Source of the DNA: Cypionkella sp.
Lineage (GTDB): Bacteria > Pseudomonadota > Alphaproteobacteria > Rhodobacterales > Rhodobacteraceae
NCBI RefSeq assembly: GCF_030652235.1
Contig: NZ_JAUSBA010000042.1
Span: forward strand, 65,205-108,589
DNA length: 43,385 nucleotides
Direction: 5' to 3'
Shown here in pieces: positions 24,941-34,156 of this stretch. Below the pieces are notes generated by a model, which did no database searches, was not told the origin of the DNA, and saw only the letters and a list, made by a program, of their open reading frames with translations. Position numbers and translations under genes: made by a program. Each line of letters opens with the position of its first letter. The first letter of the stretch is position 1.

Positions 24941-25840
24941 CTACGGCTGTGCCGCAGGCGCAGCCGGGGCCGCAACCGGAGGCTTCTCGCTGCGCAAATA
25001 CTCAAAGAACTCGCTGTCCGGCTGCATCACCATCGAGGAATTCCCCGGCTGCAACGCCCGCTCATACGAGGTCAGCGACCGGGTAAAGGCGAAGAACTCG
25101 GGGTCTTTGCCGAAGGCTTCAGCATAGATCGCGTTGCGCTTGGCATCGGCCTCACCGCGGATCACTTCGGCCTCTTTGCTGGCCTGCGAGACGATCTCAA
25201 CCTTAGAGCGTTCCGCCGCAGCCCGCACGCGCTGGGCGGCCTCGTTACCACGGCCGATCTCATCCGCCGCTTCGCGATCCCGCTCTGCCCGCATCCGCGC
25301 AAAGGTGGCTTCAAGGTTTTGTTCGGGCAGATCGGTGCGCGTCAATCGCACGTCAATCACATCCACCCCAAGCCCCGCCGCCTTGGCGCGCGAATTGTCG
25401 CGGATCTGGTTCATCAGCGAGGTACGATCTTCCGACAATACCTTCTGGCTGTTCACCCCGCCCAAAACCTCACGGATTTCGGCATTGATGATCTTGTCAA
25501 GGTTGCTGCGCGCAGCTTCAATGCCACCCGAACCAACTGCACGCCGGAACGCTTCCAGATCAACGATCCGCCAGCGCGCAAACGCATCGACCACCAAACG
25601 GCGATCATCCAGCGGTGTGACTTCCAAAGGCTGCGTCGGCAGGCCAAGGATGCGGTCGTCGTAACGGTAAACCTCCTGCACGAAGGGGATTTTGAAGCCC
25701 AGTCCTGGCTTGTCCACCACTTGCTTCACTTCACCAAACTGCAGGACCAGCACTTTTTCGCGCTCGTCGACGATGAACACCGAAGACATCAGCAAGGCAC
25801 CTGCAAGGATCAGGCCGGGAAGAATATAGATCGCACGCAT
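24941..25840 (-). CDS. hflC: Protease modulator HflC
   Basis: A 299-residue SPFH/prohibitin-domain protein. With HflK it forms a membrane assembly around the FtsH protease and modulates turnover of membrane proteins. An N-terminal membrane anchor (about 4-23) is followed by the band-7 domain from FIVDEREKVLVLQFGEV and a helical region rich in Glu/Arg/Ala (about 185-235) that supports oligomerisation. The C-terminus is Ala/Pro rich. Its ATG overlaps the hflK stop by one base. A terminator follows the gene. Confidence 0.95.
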   Translation of the reverse strand: MRAIYILPGLILAGALLMSSVFIVDEREKVLVLQFGEVKQVVDKPGLGFKIPFVQEVYRYDDRILGLPTQPLEVTPLDDRRLVVDAFARWRIVDLEAFRRAVGSGGIEAARSNLDKIINAEIREVLGGVNSQKVLSEDRTSLMNQIRDNSRAKAAGLGVDVIDVRLTRTDLPEQNLEATFARMRAERDREAADEIGRGNEAAQRVRAAAERSKVEIVSQASKEAEVIRGEADAKRNAIYAEAFGKDPEFFAFTRSLTSYERALQPGNSSMVMQPDSEFFEYLRSEKPPVAAPAAPAAQP

Positions 25841-27012
25841 CAGTTCGACCCTCCGGTTGCGGTTGCAGGTTTCGCCAGACCCTCCAGCGGCAGATAGGGC
25901 AACACACCCTGTCCGTTTTCGCCAGAGACGCCATCCAGGATCACTTTGTTCATGCCACCCAGCACTTTCTCCATCGTTTCCAGATACATCCGCTTGCGCG
26001 TCACTTCTGGGGCCTTGATGTATTCGGCGTAGATCGACGAGAAGCGGCTGGCTTCACCTTCGGCGTTGTTCACCACTTGCGCCTGATAACCGCGCGCGTC
26101 TTCCAACAACTGCGCCGCTTGCCCGCGTGAGGCCGCGCCAATCGTATTGGCATAGGCGTCAGCTTCTTTTTCCAACCGATCCCGCTCTTGCTGCGCCGCC
26201 TGTACTTTGCGGAAGCTGTCGATGACTTCGCGCGGCGGGTCTGCCTTGTCGAAGTTCACCCGGATCACGTTGATCCCGGCGTCATAGCTGTTCAGCGTGC
26301 CCTGAATGGCCGAGGTCACTTCCGCAGCAATCACGCCCCGATCGCGGTTCAGCACCGGCGACAATTCCGAGCGCGCAATGATATCGCGCATCGCAGATTC
26401 GGAAACCGCGCGAATAGTGTCTTCCGGGTCGGCGAGGTTGAACAGGAACTTCGATGGATCAGCGATGTTCCAGACCACCTGAAACTCAATATCGACGATG
26501 TTCTGATCGCGAGTCAGCATCAGCCCATTGTCCAATTCGCCCGCCACGCCGTTGCCAATATCGGTGGTGCGCTGCTTGCGCGCCTCAACGATTTCAGCCG
26601 TCATCACCGGCCAAGGCGCAAAGTGCAGACCTTCTTCGGTCACACCGCTGAACTTGCCCAGCATCAGTGTCACCGCTTGTTCTTCAGGCTTGACGGAATA
26701 AGCCGAGGACCAGACCCAGACGCCCAGCGCCACGATCACGCCCAGCGCGATACCCTGCTTGCTGAACATCGGCCCAAGTCCACCCGCACCCGCAGGCCCG
26801 CGACCATTGCCACCACCGCGCCCGCCCATCAGCACCCGCAGATGTTCTTGGCCCTTCTTCATCAGCTCATCAATTTCCGGCATCTGCGGACCCTCGCCCG
26901 GTCTGCGCCCACCCGGACGCTGCCCCGGACGGTCGCCCTCTGGCCGCTGGCCATTCCGGTCATCCCCACCAGAACCGCCATTTCCGCCCCAAGGGCCGCC
27001 ACTACCCGCCAT
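25840..27012 (-). CDS. hflK: FtsH protease activity modulator HflK
   Basis: A 390-residue SPFH-domain partner of HflC. The N-terminal 80 residues are extremely Gly/Pro/Arg rich and likely disordered in the cytoplasm. A membrane segment follows at about 88-108, then the band-7 domain (SVKPEEQAVTLMLGKF onward) in the periplasm and a coiled helical region (about 275-330). AAAGG lies 7 bases before the ATG. Gene order hflK-hflC-degP is conserved in many Proteobacteria and groups membrane quality control. The upstream gap of 87 bp to gor carries no clear terminator. Confidence 0.95.
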   Translation of the reverse strand: MAGSGGPWGGNGGSGGDDRNGQRPEGDRPGQRPGGRRPGEGPQMPEIDELMKKGQEHLRVLMGGRGGGNGRGPAGAGGLGPMFSKQGIALGVIVALGVWVWSSAYSVKPEEQAVTLMLGKFSGVTEEGLHFAPWPVMTAEIVEARKQRTTDIGNGVAGELDNGLMLTRDQNIVDIEFQVVWNIADPSKFLFNLADPEDTIRAVSESAMRDIIARSELSPVLNRDRGVIAAEVTSAIQGTLNSYDAGINVIRVNFDKADPPREVIDSFRKVQAAQQERDRLEKEADAYANTIGAASRGQAAQLLEDARGYQAQVVNNAEGEASRFSSIYAEYIKAPEVTRKRMYLETMEKVLGGMNKVILDGVSGENGQGVLPYLPLEGLAKPATATGGSN

Positions 27013-27099
27013 TGATTAACCTTTCGATTTGTTACCTTGATGGTGAATTGGGCATGAATGGTGCGGAAATCAAGCAGATACCCGGCGCAAATTGCCGCA

Positions 27100-28476
27100 T
27101 CAGACCACTCTTACCGGCTTTCGCATCGTCACCAGTTCTTCCGACACCGTCGGATGCACCGCCACCGTGCGGTCAAAATCGGCCTTGGTCGCCCCCATCT
27201 TGATCGCAATCGCCGCAAGCTGGATCATCTCGCCCGCCCCCGGCCCGACGATATGACAGCCCAGAACGCGCTGGCTGGCCTGATCCACAACCAGTTTCAT
27301 CAACACCCGAGCCTCTGTCCGGCCCGCAAACAAGCTGCGCATGGGTCGGAAACTGGCTGAGAATATCTCAATCGGGCCCCGACCTTCAGCAGAATTCTGG
27401 CCAACAGCCGCTTGCTCGGACAACCCAATCGAGCCCAATTCCGGCTGCGTGAACACCGCCGAGGCAACCAGTTCGTGATCGGCCTTGGTCGGCACGCCGC
27501 GAAACACCGTATCGGCAAACGCATGGCCCTCGCGGATCGCCACTGGCGTCAGATTGATCCGATCCGTCACATCCCCCACTGCATAGATCGAGGGCACTGC
27601 CGTCTGGCTCCACTCATCCACCAACACCTGCCCGCGCGCGCCAATGCCAACGCCCAAAGCCTCAAGTCCCATCCCGCCGGAATTGGGCTTACGGCCCGTG
27701 GCATACATCACCAGATCAAATTCCCGCGCCGCACCATCGGTGCCCTGCACTGAGATGCCGCCCGCCACCTTTTCCAGCCGCGCCACATCCACACCGCAAT
27801 GAATATCAATCCCGCGCGCCACCATCGCCCCCGCCACCATCCCGCGTGCCTCATCATCAAAACCGCGCAAAATCGCAGCGCCGCGATACATCATGGTCAC
27901 CTGCACGCCCAAACCACGCAGGATACAGGCGAACTCAGAAGCAATATAACCGCCACCCACCACCAACGCCCGCTGCGGCAAAGCCTCCAGTTGGAACATC
28001 TCATTAGAGGTCACCGCCAACTCACCGCCCGGCACCTCCGGCACAAAGGGCCGCCCGCCGGTGGCCACCAGAATATGCTTGACGCTGAATTCCTCTCCCG
28101 AGGCCAACCGCACCCGATGCGGATCGACCACCGCCGCGCGCGCATCATAAATTGTCACCCCCGCGTTCAAAAGCGTGCTGCGATACGCGCCTTCCAGCCG
28201 ATCCAACTCAACGTCCAGCGCGCCGCGAAACCGCCCCCAGTCAAACACCCCCACCGAAGCATCCCAGCCATAAGCCCGCGCATCCGCCACCGCCTCGGGC
28301 ATTTCCGAGGCAAACACCATCAGCTTCTTGGGCACACAGCCCCGGATCACACAGGTGCCTCCCATCCGGCTTTCCTCGGCCAGCGCCACCTTCGCACCAC
28401 CCTCAGTGCTCGCAATCCGCGCTGCCCGCACCCCACCAGAGCCACCACCGATGACGAAAAGATCGTAGTCGAACAC
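27100..28476 (-). CDS. gor: Glutathione-disulfide reductase
   Basis: A 458-residue FAD-dependent disulfide reductase that regenerates reduced glutathione with NADPH. The FAD site is GGGSGGVRAARIAS (10-23). The redox-active pair is Cys42 and Cys47 in GTCVIRGCVPKK. The NADPH-binding site is VVGGGYIASEFA, and the catalytic C-terminal His441 lies in AVHPTVSEEL. GTG at 28476 is the start, with AGGGG six bases upstream inside the end of rpiA. The rpiA stop is one base away, so rpiA and gor form one transcript linking the pentose phosphate route with NADPH use. Confidence 0.95.
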   Translation of the reverse strand: MFDYDLFVIGGGSGGVRAARIASTEGGAKVALAEESRMGGTCVIRGCVPKKLMVFASEMPEAVADARAYGWDASVGVFDWGRFRGALDVELDRLEGAYRSTLLNAGVTIYDARAAVVDPHRVRLASGEEFSVKHILVATGGRPFVPEVPGGELAVTSNEMFQLEALPQRALVVGGGYIASEFACILRGLGVQVTMMYRGAAILRGFDDEARGMVAGAMVARGIDIHCGVDVARLEKVAGGISVQGTDGAAREFDLVMYATGRKPNSGGMGLEALGVGIGARGQVLVDEWSQTAVPSIYAVGDVTDRINLTPVAIREGHAFADTVFRGVPTKADHELVASAVFTQPELGSIGLSEQAAVGQNSAEGRGPIEIFSASFRPMRSLFAGRTEARVLMKLVVDQASQRVLGCHIVGPGAGEMIQLAAIAIKMGATKADFDRTVAVHPTVSEELVTMRKPVRVV

Positions 28477-28477
28477 G

Positions 28478-29266
28478 TTATTCCCCTAAATCAGCAAAGA
28501 TATTATCCGTCGGTGCGAATATAATCAGATCATCCGTTTCCGACCCCGAGTTGATATCCCGCACCGTCACCCGGCCATCGCCGTGGCCGATGATCACAAT
28601 GTCACAGATATCTATGAACAGCCCGTTTTCAACCACACCCGGAATTTGGTTCAACACCAGTGCCAACTGACGCGGGTTGCCGATCCGCTTCAGATGCAGG
28701 TCCAGAATGTAGTTGCTCTCATCCGTCACCAACGGCCGGTCGCCATTCATCCGCAAGGTTACATCGCGCGCCAGCACATCCATCGACACCAGCATTTCCT
28801 CGACCAAGGCTTTCGAGGTCTGCCAGCCAAACGGAATGATCTCAATCGGCAGTGGAAACGCCCCCAACTGCTGAACTTCCTTCGCCGCATCCGCGATGAC
28901 GATCATCAGATCGGACGCGGTCGCCACAATCTTTTCCTGCAACAAAGCCGCCCCACCGCCCTTGATCAGCGCCAACTGCTGGTCAAACTCATCCGCGCCG
29001 TCAATCGTCACGTCTAGCCATTTCGCCTCATCCAGCGAGGTGACATGAATGCCAACCTGCCGCGCCAACTCGGCAGTGCGGGTCGAGGTCGGCACCCCCA
29101 CAATCTTCAACCCCTCCTCGCGCACCCGCTCGCCCAGACAGCGCACCATCCACGCGGCGGTCGATCCGGTGCCCAACCCCACCTTCATGCCATTTTCAAT
29201 GAAATCTACCGCGCGTTTGGCGGCGACGAACTTGGCTTTGTCGATGGGGGAAAGATCGGCTGGCAT
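28478..29266 (-). CDS. rpiA: Ribose-5-phosphate isomerase A
   Basis: A 262-residue cytoplasmic isomerase that interconverts ribose-5-phosphate and ribulose-5-phosphate in the pentose phosphate pathway. Signature segments are GLGTGSTA (30-37), VPTSTRT, TIDGADEFD and IKGGGAALLQEKI, all complete. The C-terminus is slightly longer than in E. coli RpiA. The Met at 29266 begins MPADLSPIDKAKFVAAKRAV, normal for the family. It is the first gene of a minus-strand run and is divergent from mntH across a 161-bp regulatory gap. Confidence 0.95.
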   Translation of the reverse strand: MPADLSPIDKAKFVAAKRAVDFIENGMKVGLGTGSTAAWMVRCLGERVREEGLKIVGVPTSTRTAELARQVGIHVTSLDEAKWLDVTIDGADEFDQQLALIKGGGAALLQEKIVATASDLMIVIADAAKEVQQLGAFPLPIEIIPFGWQTSKALVEEMLVSMDVLARDVTLRMNGDRPLVTDESNYILDLHLKRIGNPRQLALVLNQIPGVVENGLFIDICDIVIIGHGDGRVTVRDINSGSETDDLIIFAPTDNIFADLGE

Positions 29267-29369
29267 CTGGTTTCCTCAGTCTGATGCGCCCGGTGGGGCG
29301 GGGTCCTTGGGCTGTTGCGCCCTTATAGGCAAAGCAAGCCGAGGGAGCGAGAGGGGAATCACTTGGCCC

Positions 29370-29397
29370 TTGACAGACGCATCCGCAAAGCTAAATT
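29370..29397 (+). promoter_or_regulatory. Predicted promoter of mntH
   Basis: TTGACA (29370-29375), a 16-bp spacer and TAAATT (29392-29397). The -35 hexamer is the perfect consensus. The start of transcription would fall near 29404, inside the palindromic operator described next. Confidence 0.65.
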
Positions 29398-29413
29398 GCG
29401 AATAATTCTCAAT
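29395..29413. promoter_or_regulatory. Mur/Fur-like operator at mntH
   Basis: ATTGCGAAT-A-ATTCTCAAT is a 19-bp palindrome with 8 of 9 arm bases paired. It overlaps the -10 hexamer and the predicted transcription start and lies 14 bases before the mntH ATG. This is the layout of a metal-dependent repressor site; in Alphaproteobacteria mntH is typically controlled by Mur. Confidence 0.6.
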
Positions 29414-29427
29414 ATCAGAAAGCTGCC

Positions 29428-30756
29428 ATGTCCTCCCCGTTTGATCTCACCTCCGACTGGAAGAAGCCGCGCGGCGATGCCGCCCTCGCCGATGTCCATC
29501 GCTCGATACAACTGCCGAAAGGCACATGGCGCCGCTTCGCCGCATTCCTTGGCCCGGGCTATCTGGTGGCAGTGGGCTATATGGACCCCGGCAACTGGGC
29601 GACCTCGCTCGCGGGTGGTTCCAAATTCGGCTACACCCTGCTGGTGGTGGCGCTGGTTTCCAACCTGATGGCCGTCGTGCTGCAATCGCTCTGCGCTCGC
29701 CTTGCCATCGCTTCGGGCCGCGATCTTGCGCAAGCCTGCCGAGACGCCTTCCCGCGTTTCATCAGCATCCCGCTCTGGCTGGCGGCTGAAATCGCCATCA
29801 TCGCCACCGACATCGCCGAGGTGATCGGCACCGCCATCGGCCTGAACCTGCTGTTCGGCATCCCGCTGGAACTTGGTGTGCTGATCACGGCGCTCGACGT
29901 GTTCCTGATTCTGTGGCTACAAACCAAGGGCTTTCGCTGGCTAGAGGCCTTCATCATCACCCTTCTGGGCGTGATCGCGGTCTGCTTTGGCCTGCAAATC
30001 GCCATGGCTGACCCGATCTGGTCAGATGTGATCAAGGGCTTCGCCCCCACCACCGAGATCCTGCGCAACCCCGAAATGCTGTACCTCGCACTTGGCATCC
30101 TTGGTGCAACCGTCATGCCACATAACCTGTATCTGCACTCGGCCATCGTGCAAACCCGCAATTACGGCGACACAATCGAGGAAAAACGTGAGGCGCTGAA
30201 ATTCGCCACCATCGACTCGACCGTCGCTCTAACTTTCGCTTTGCTGATCAACGCCTCAATCCTGATCCTCGCCGCATCCGCCTTCCATACCACGGGCCAG
30301 ACCGAAGTCGCCGAACTGGGCGATGCCCACCAACTGCTGGGGCCGCTGCTCGGCTCTGGCATCGCGCCCTCCCTCTTTGCCATCGCCCTGTTGGCCTGCG
30401 GGTTGAACTCCACCGTCACCGCCACCCTCGCAGGCCAAGCCGTGATGGAAGGCTTCCTGCAAATCCGCCTGCCACCATGGTTGCGCCGCCTGATCACCCG
30501 CGCCATCGCCATCGTCCCCGCCGCCGGAGTCACGCTCTATTACGGCAGCTCAGGCACCGGCCAACTGCTGATCCTGACGCAAGTGGTGCTGTCGCTGCAA
30601 CTCTCCTTCGCCGTGGTGCCTTTGGTGATGTTCACCGCCAACCGCGCCAAAATGGGTGCGCTCGCCGCCCCGCGCTGGCTGGTCGCCTTGGCCATCCTGA
30701 TCGCAGTGGTGATCATCGCACTGAACTTGAAACTGCTGTGGGATTTCTTTGGCTAG
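29428..30756 (+). CDS. mntH: Nramp-family divalent metal (Mn2+) transporter
   Basis: A 442-residue proton-coupled metal importer with about eleven membrane segments. The transmembrane-1 metal site DPGN is at 53-56 and the transmembrane-6 motif MPHNLYLHS starts at 230, with Met230 and His232. The conserved loop between TM8 and TM9 has [17 protein letters not shown]. Mn2+ is the likely main substrate by homology, with Fe2+ possible. Its promoter overlaps a Mur/Fur-like palindrome, predicting repression when metal is plentiful. A GC-rich hairpin follows the stop. Confidence 0.95.
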   Translation: MSSPFDLTSDWKKPRGDAALADVHRSIQLPKGTWRRFAAFLGPGYLVAVGYMDPGNWATSLAGGSKFGYTLLVVALVSNLMAVVLQSLCARLAIASGRDLAQACRDAFPRFISIPLWLAAEIAIIATDIAEVIGTAIGLNLLFGIPLELGVLITALDVFLILWLQTKGFRWLEAFIITLLGVIAVCFGLQIAMADPIWSDVIKGFAPTTEILRNPEMLYLALGILGATVMPHNLYLHSAIVQTRNYGDTIEEKREALKFATIDSTVALTFALLINASILILAASAFHTTGQTEVAELGDAHQLLGPLLGSGIAPSLFAIALLACGLNSTVTATLAGQAVMEGFLQIRLPPWLRRLITRAIAIVPAAGVTLYYGSSGTGQLLILTQVVLSLQLSFAVVPLVMFTANRAKMGALAAPRWLVALAILIAVVIIALNLKLLWDFFG

Positions 30757-30831
30757 CCCTGACAAGGCGCGCCCCCTCCTGTTCCCTAAAATTTACCTAA
30801 AATTTGCTTTCAGACTGGCTTAAATATTTCA

Positions 30832-30857
30832 CGGGGGTGCGGGGTGTGAAACCCCCG
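30832..30857 (+). terminator. Probable terminator after mntH
   Basis: CGGGGGT (30832-30838) pairs with ACCCCCG (30851-30857) across a 12-base loop; TTCAC/GTGAA is an alternative pairing. There is no T-run, so it may be Rho-assisted. The 229-bp gap also has an 11-bp tandem repeat of CCTAAAATTT at 30785-30805 and no other visible gene. Confidence 0.5.
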
Positions 30858-30985
30858 CGAACCTTTCCGCCAAACATGCTGCTGCAGAACCAACGCCCCT
30901 CCGCCGCTGCACACCAAATAGTGTCGGTTTTCGCATGGTATCCCTCCCACCTTCCGCCATACTGCCGCGTAATGAGGAGCCCGCG

Positions 30986-31624
30986 ATGTATATCCTGCAC
31001 CACACCCCTGACTCGGCAGCCCTGATCGTCCGATTGGTGCTAGAGGAACTCGGCCTGCCCTATGAAATCGCCCCGCTCGACCGGGACGGCGGCGCGCTTG
31101 ACAGCGCCAGCTACCGCAAACTGCAACCCCTGGGCAAAGTCCCCGCGCTGGAAACCCCCGACGGCACAATGTTTGAGACTGCCGCGATCCTGCTGCACCT
31201 GTCCGAGATCGCGGGTAAACTCGCGCCCGCCCCGAACACCCCCGAGCGCGGCCAATTCCTGAAATGGCTGTTCTTCACCTCCAGCAACCTGCATCCAGTG
31301 GCGATGAACTACTACTACCCGCACCGCGTCGCAGGCCAAGAAAACGCCGAAGCCGCCAAGGCGCATGCCAGCGCCACACTGAAGTCTCTGATGCAAACCC
31401 TTGAAGATATGGTTGCCGTTGCGGCCCCTGACTGGCTCTCAACCTCGCCGTCCATCCTTGGCTATTACATCGCCGTGCTGATGCGCTGGCTGTCCGAGCC
31501 TTGCCCCGCCAAGGACTACCCCGCCTTGCATAAAATCCTGCTTGCCTTGGAAACCCGCCCCGCCGCTATCACTTGCGCGCAGGCCGAAGGTTTGGGCAAC
31601 ACGATGTTCTCGAACCCTTATTGA
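30986..31624 (+). CDS. Glutathione S-transferase family protein
   Basis: A 212-residue GST-fold protein. The thioredoxin-like N-terminal domain (1-80) runs from MYILHHTPDSAALIVRLVLEELGLPYE through the cis-Pro in KVPALETPDGTMFETAAILLHL, which binds glutathione. An all-helical C-terminal domain follows. ATG 30986 is chosen because GAGGAG lies 7 bases upstream; 17 further upstream codons have no family likeness. The class and substrate are unknown. Fifteen bases separate it from the L-serine dehydratase gene, suggesting co-transcription. Confidence 0.9.
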   Translation: MYILHHTPDSAALIVRLVLEELGLPYEIAPLDRDGGALDSASYRKLQPLGKVPALETPDGTMFETAAILLHLSEIAGKLAPAPNTPERGQFLKWLFFTSSNLHPVAMNYYYPHRVAGQENAEAAKAHASATLKSLMQTLEDMVAVAAPDWLSTSPSILGYYIAVLMRWLSEPCPAKDYPALHKILLALETRPAAITCAQAEGLGNTMFSNPY

Positions 31625-31639
31625 TCGGACCCAAGCCTC

Positions 31640-33019
31640 ATGTTCCTCTCGGTTTTCGACATGTTCAAAGTCGGCGTCGGCCCGTCCTCGTCGCACACCA
31701 TGGGCCCGATGGTCGCCGCCGCCCGCTTTCTGGACCTGATGCGCGCCTCGCCGTTCAAATTCGGCGGCGTCAAAGCCTCGCTGCACGGCTCGCTTGCCTT
31801 CACCGGCATCGGCCATGCCACCGACCGCGCCACCATACTGGGCCTCGCAGGCTTTCACCCCGCCACCTATGACGCAGCCAAAGCCGACACCGTGCTCGCG
31901 GCAATCACCGAGACCAACACCATCCACGCAGACGGCCTACCGCCTTTGCACTTCAATCCGAAAGCCGATCTGACTTTTGATTATGGCCCTGCTTTGCCCG
32001 GCCATGCCAATGGCATGGTGCTGAAAGCCACCGACGCCCAAGGCGACGTGATCTTGCAGGAAACCTACTATTCCATTGGTGGTGGCTTCGTTCTGAGCGC
32101 TGGAGAGTTGACAGAGGCAGGCGCGGGGAAATCCAAGACCAAAGCCGATGTCCCCTACCCGTTCGAGACGGGTGATGAAATGATGGCGATGGCGAAAGCC
32201 TCTGGCTTAAGCATCGCGCAAATGAAACTCGCCAACGAGCTGAAATTCCGCAGCAAGGCCGAGATCGACCACGGCATCGCCCGGCTGTGGCAAGTGATGA
32301 ACGACTGTATCTCGCGCGGCATGGAAGGCACCGGCATCCTGCCCGGAGGGTTGAAAGTGCGCAGGCGTGCCAAAGGCATCCATGATGCCCTGCTGGCCGA
32401 GCGCGGCTTGAACATGACCGCACCCCACACCATCAACGACTGGATGAGCCTCTATGCGATGGCGGTAAACGAAGAAAATGCCGCAGGTGGCCAAGTCGTC
32501 ACCGCGCCCACCAACGGCGCGGCTGGCGTGTTGCCTGCCGTGCTGCGCTACTACCTCGACCACGTCCCCGGCGCATCGACCGCGAAAATCGCCGAATTCC
32601 TGCTGACCGCCTCTGCCATCGGCGGGCTTTGCAAACACAACGCTAGCATTTCCGGCGCGGAATGTGGTTGCCAAGCCGAAGTAGGCTCTGCCGCCGCCAT
32701 GGCCGCCGCCGCCCTCGCCGCTGTTTTGGGCGGTACAGTCATGCAAGTTGAAAACGCCGCCGAAATCGCGCTGGAGCATCACCTTGGCATGACCTGCGAT
32801 CCGGTCGCGGGGCTGGTGCAAGTCCCTTGCATCGAGCGCAACGGTCTGGGTGCGATCAAAGCCGTCTCGGCAGCCTCGCTGGCCCTGCGCGGTGATGGCG
32901 AACATCTCGTGTCCTTGGATGTCTGTATCGAAACCATGCGCCAAACCGGCAATGACATGCATGAGAAGTATAAGGAAACCTCGCTCGGCGGCCTTGCGGT
33001 CAACGTGCCGAACTGCTGA
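31640..33019 (+). CDS. sdaA: L-serine ammonia-lyase, Fe-S dependent
   Basis: A 459-residue single-chain type 2 L-serine dehydratase that converts L-serine to pyruvate and ammonia. The N-terminal beta domain has [16 protein letters not shown]. The C-terminal alpha domain has TAPTNGAAG and the Fe-S region with Cys342, Cys344, Cys386 and Cys397. The protein ends in VNVPNC: a C-terminal cysteine, which in the Legionella enzyme enters the active site and ligates the cluster. Cluster ligands are assigned by homology. The tail is intact, so the enzyme is probably active. Confidence 0.95.
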   Translation: MFLSVFDMFKVGVGPSSSHTMGPMVAAARFLDLMRASPFKFGGVKASLHGSLAFTGIGHATDRATILGLAGFHPATYDAAKADTVLAAITETNTIHADGLPPLHFNPKADLTFDYGPALPGHANGMVLKATDAQGDVILQETYYSIGGGFVLSAGELTEAGAGKSKTKADVPYPFETGDEMMAMAKASGLSIAQMKLANELKFRSKAEIDHGIARLWQVMNDCISRGMEGTGILPGGLKVRRRAKGIHDALLAERGLNMTAPHTINDWMSLYAMAVNEENAAGGQVVTAPTNGAAGVLPAVLRYYLDHVPGASTAKIAEFLLTASAIGGLCKHNASISGAECGCQAEVGSAAAMAAAALAAVLGGTVMQVENAAEIALEHHLGMTCDPVAGLVQVPCIERNGLGAIKAVSAASLALRGDGEHLVSLDVCIETMRQTGNDMHEKYKETSLGGLAVNVPNC

Positions 33020-33059
33020 GAGGGTGATCTGGTCGAGCCGCAAAGCGGCAAGGGTTTTC

Positions 33060-33088
33060 CCTTCCCCCGGCTCGCGCCGGGATGAAGG
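33060..33088 (+). terminator. Probable terminator after sdaA
   Basis: CCTTC..CCCGGC (33060-33071) pairs with GCCGGG..GAAGG (33076-33088) around a TCGC loop, with a small internal mismatch. A nearby AAGGGTTTTCCCTT is a second hairpin. Both lie in the 216-bp gap before the DMT gene. Confidence 0.5.
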
Positions 33089-33141
33089 GGCTGCCGCCGC
33101 GATGGAATTGAAGCCGTGCGCGTCGGGTTCGGGACGTTTTT

Positions 33142-33164
33142 GAGTATTTCCAAAAGAGCAACTC
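33142..33164 (+). repeat. Short GAGTATTT-type repeat
   Basis: GAGTATTTCCAAAAGAGCAA at 33142-33161 followed by CTC matches the block at 20938-20963 (GAGTATTTCGAAAAGAGCAA) with one base difference in that stretch. It is in the gap between sdaA and the DMT gene. Confidence 0.6.
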
Positions 33165-33235
33165 CCAGACCCACAGCGGCATCCAAGGTCGCTTTCAGAC
33201 AGGACGCCTGCCGCCCGCCCGACTAGCCATGCGCC

Positions 33236-34156
33236 ATGAACAATGATCGCATCCTTCGTGGCATCCTGCTGATGCTGGCCTTTTGTGTGATGGCGCCGCT
33301 GCTCGACACCGCCTCAAAACTCGCCACCACCGCGATCCCTATCGGCCAGATCACCACCGCCCGCTTTCTGGTGCAAGGCGCTTTAATGCTGCCCGTGGCC
33401 CTGCTGATGCGGCTGCCTTTGCAGATGAATGGCAAAACCGCCGCCCTGATCACCTTGCGCGCAGTGTTCCTGATCGCCTCGACCTATGGTTTTGTCGCAG
33501 GTGTTCAGGTGATGCCGATCGCCGACGCCCTCGCCATCGTGTTCATCGAGCCGTTCATCCTGCTGATCCTTGGCTACTTCCTGTTCGGCAACCCGGTCGG
33601 CCCGCGCCGCATCGCAGCCTCCATCGTCGGCTTTGCCGGCGCTTTGCTGGTGATCCAACCCTCGCTCATGCACTACGGCACTGCCGCGCTCTATCCACTG
33701 GGCACCGCATTCAGCTTTGCCTTCTACATGCTGATCACCCAAGCCATCGCCACAAGGATGCATCCGGTGACCCAACAGTTACACACCTCGATTGCCGGAA
33801 GCCTGCTCTGCCTGCCGATCATGCTTTGGGCCGATGGCACGGGCATCATCGAACTGGATCCGGTGATGCCGCAGGGTCTGAACTGGCTGTGGTTGTTCGG
33901 CGTCGGCTTTTGGGCGGCGGCAAGCCATATGTGCATGACCGTGGCGCTGAACTGCGCCCCTGCCTCTACCCTCGCGCCGCTGCACTATCTGGAGATCGTC
34001 ACCGCCGTCGCCTTGGGCTATCTGGTGTTCGGTGATTTCCCCAATGCGCTGACTTGGGCGGGCATCGCGATCATCGTCGCCTCGGGCCTGTATATCATCC
34101 ACCGCGAGCGGATCACGCTACACCAAGCCCGCTCAGTGCTGCCGCCAGAGATTTGA
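33236..34156 (+). CDS. DMT-superfamily (EamA) transporter
   Basis: A 306-residue inner-membrane protein with about ten membrane segments arranged as two EamA repeats (about 8-140 and 155-295). Patterns such as FVAGVQVMPIADALAIVFIEPFILLILGYFLFG and ALNCAPASTLAPLHYLEIVTAVALGYLVFGDFP are characteristic. Such proteins mostly export metabolites or amino acids; the substrate is unknown. The last 44 bases overlap the 3' end of the convergent thiamine pyrophosphokinase gene. It has the adjacent gap upstream containing a repeat and hairpins. Confidence 0.92.
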   Translation: MNNDRILRGILLMLAFCVMAPLLDTASKLATTAIPIGQITTARFLVQGALMLPVALLMRLPLQMNGKTAALITLRAVFLIASTYGFVAGVQVMPIADALAIVFIEPFILLILGYFLFGNPVGPRRIAASIVGFAGALLVIQPSLMHYGTAALYPLGTAFSFAFYMLITQAIATRMHPVTQQLHTSIAGSLLCLPIMLWADGTGIIELDPVMPQGLNWLWLFGVGFWAAASHMCMTVALNCAPASTLAPLHYLEIVTAVALGYLVFGDFPNALTWAGIAIIVASGLYIIHRERITLHQARSVLPPEI

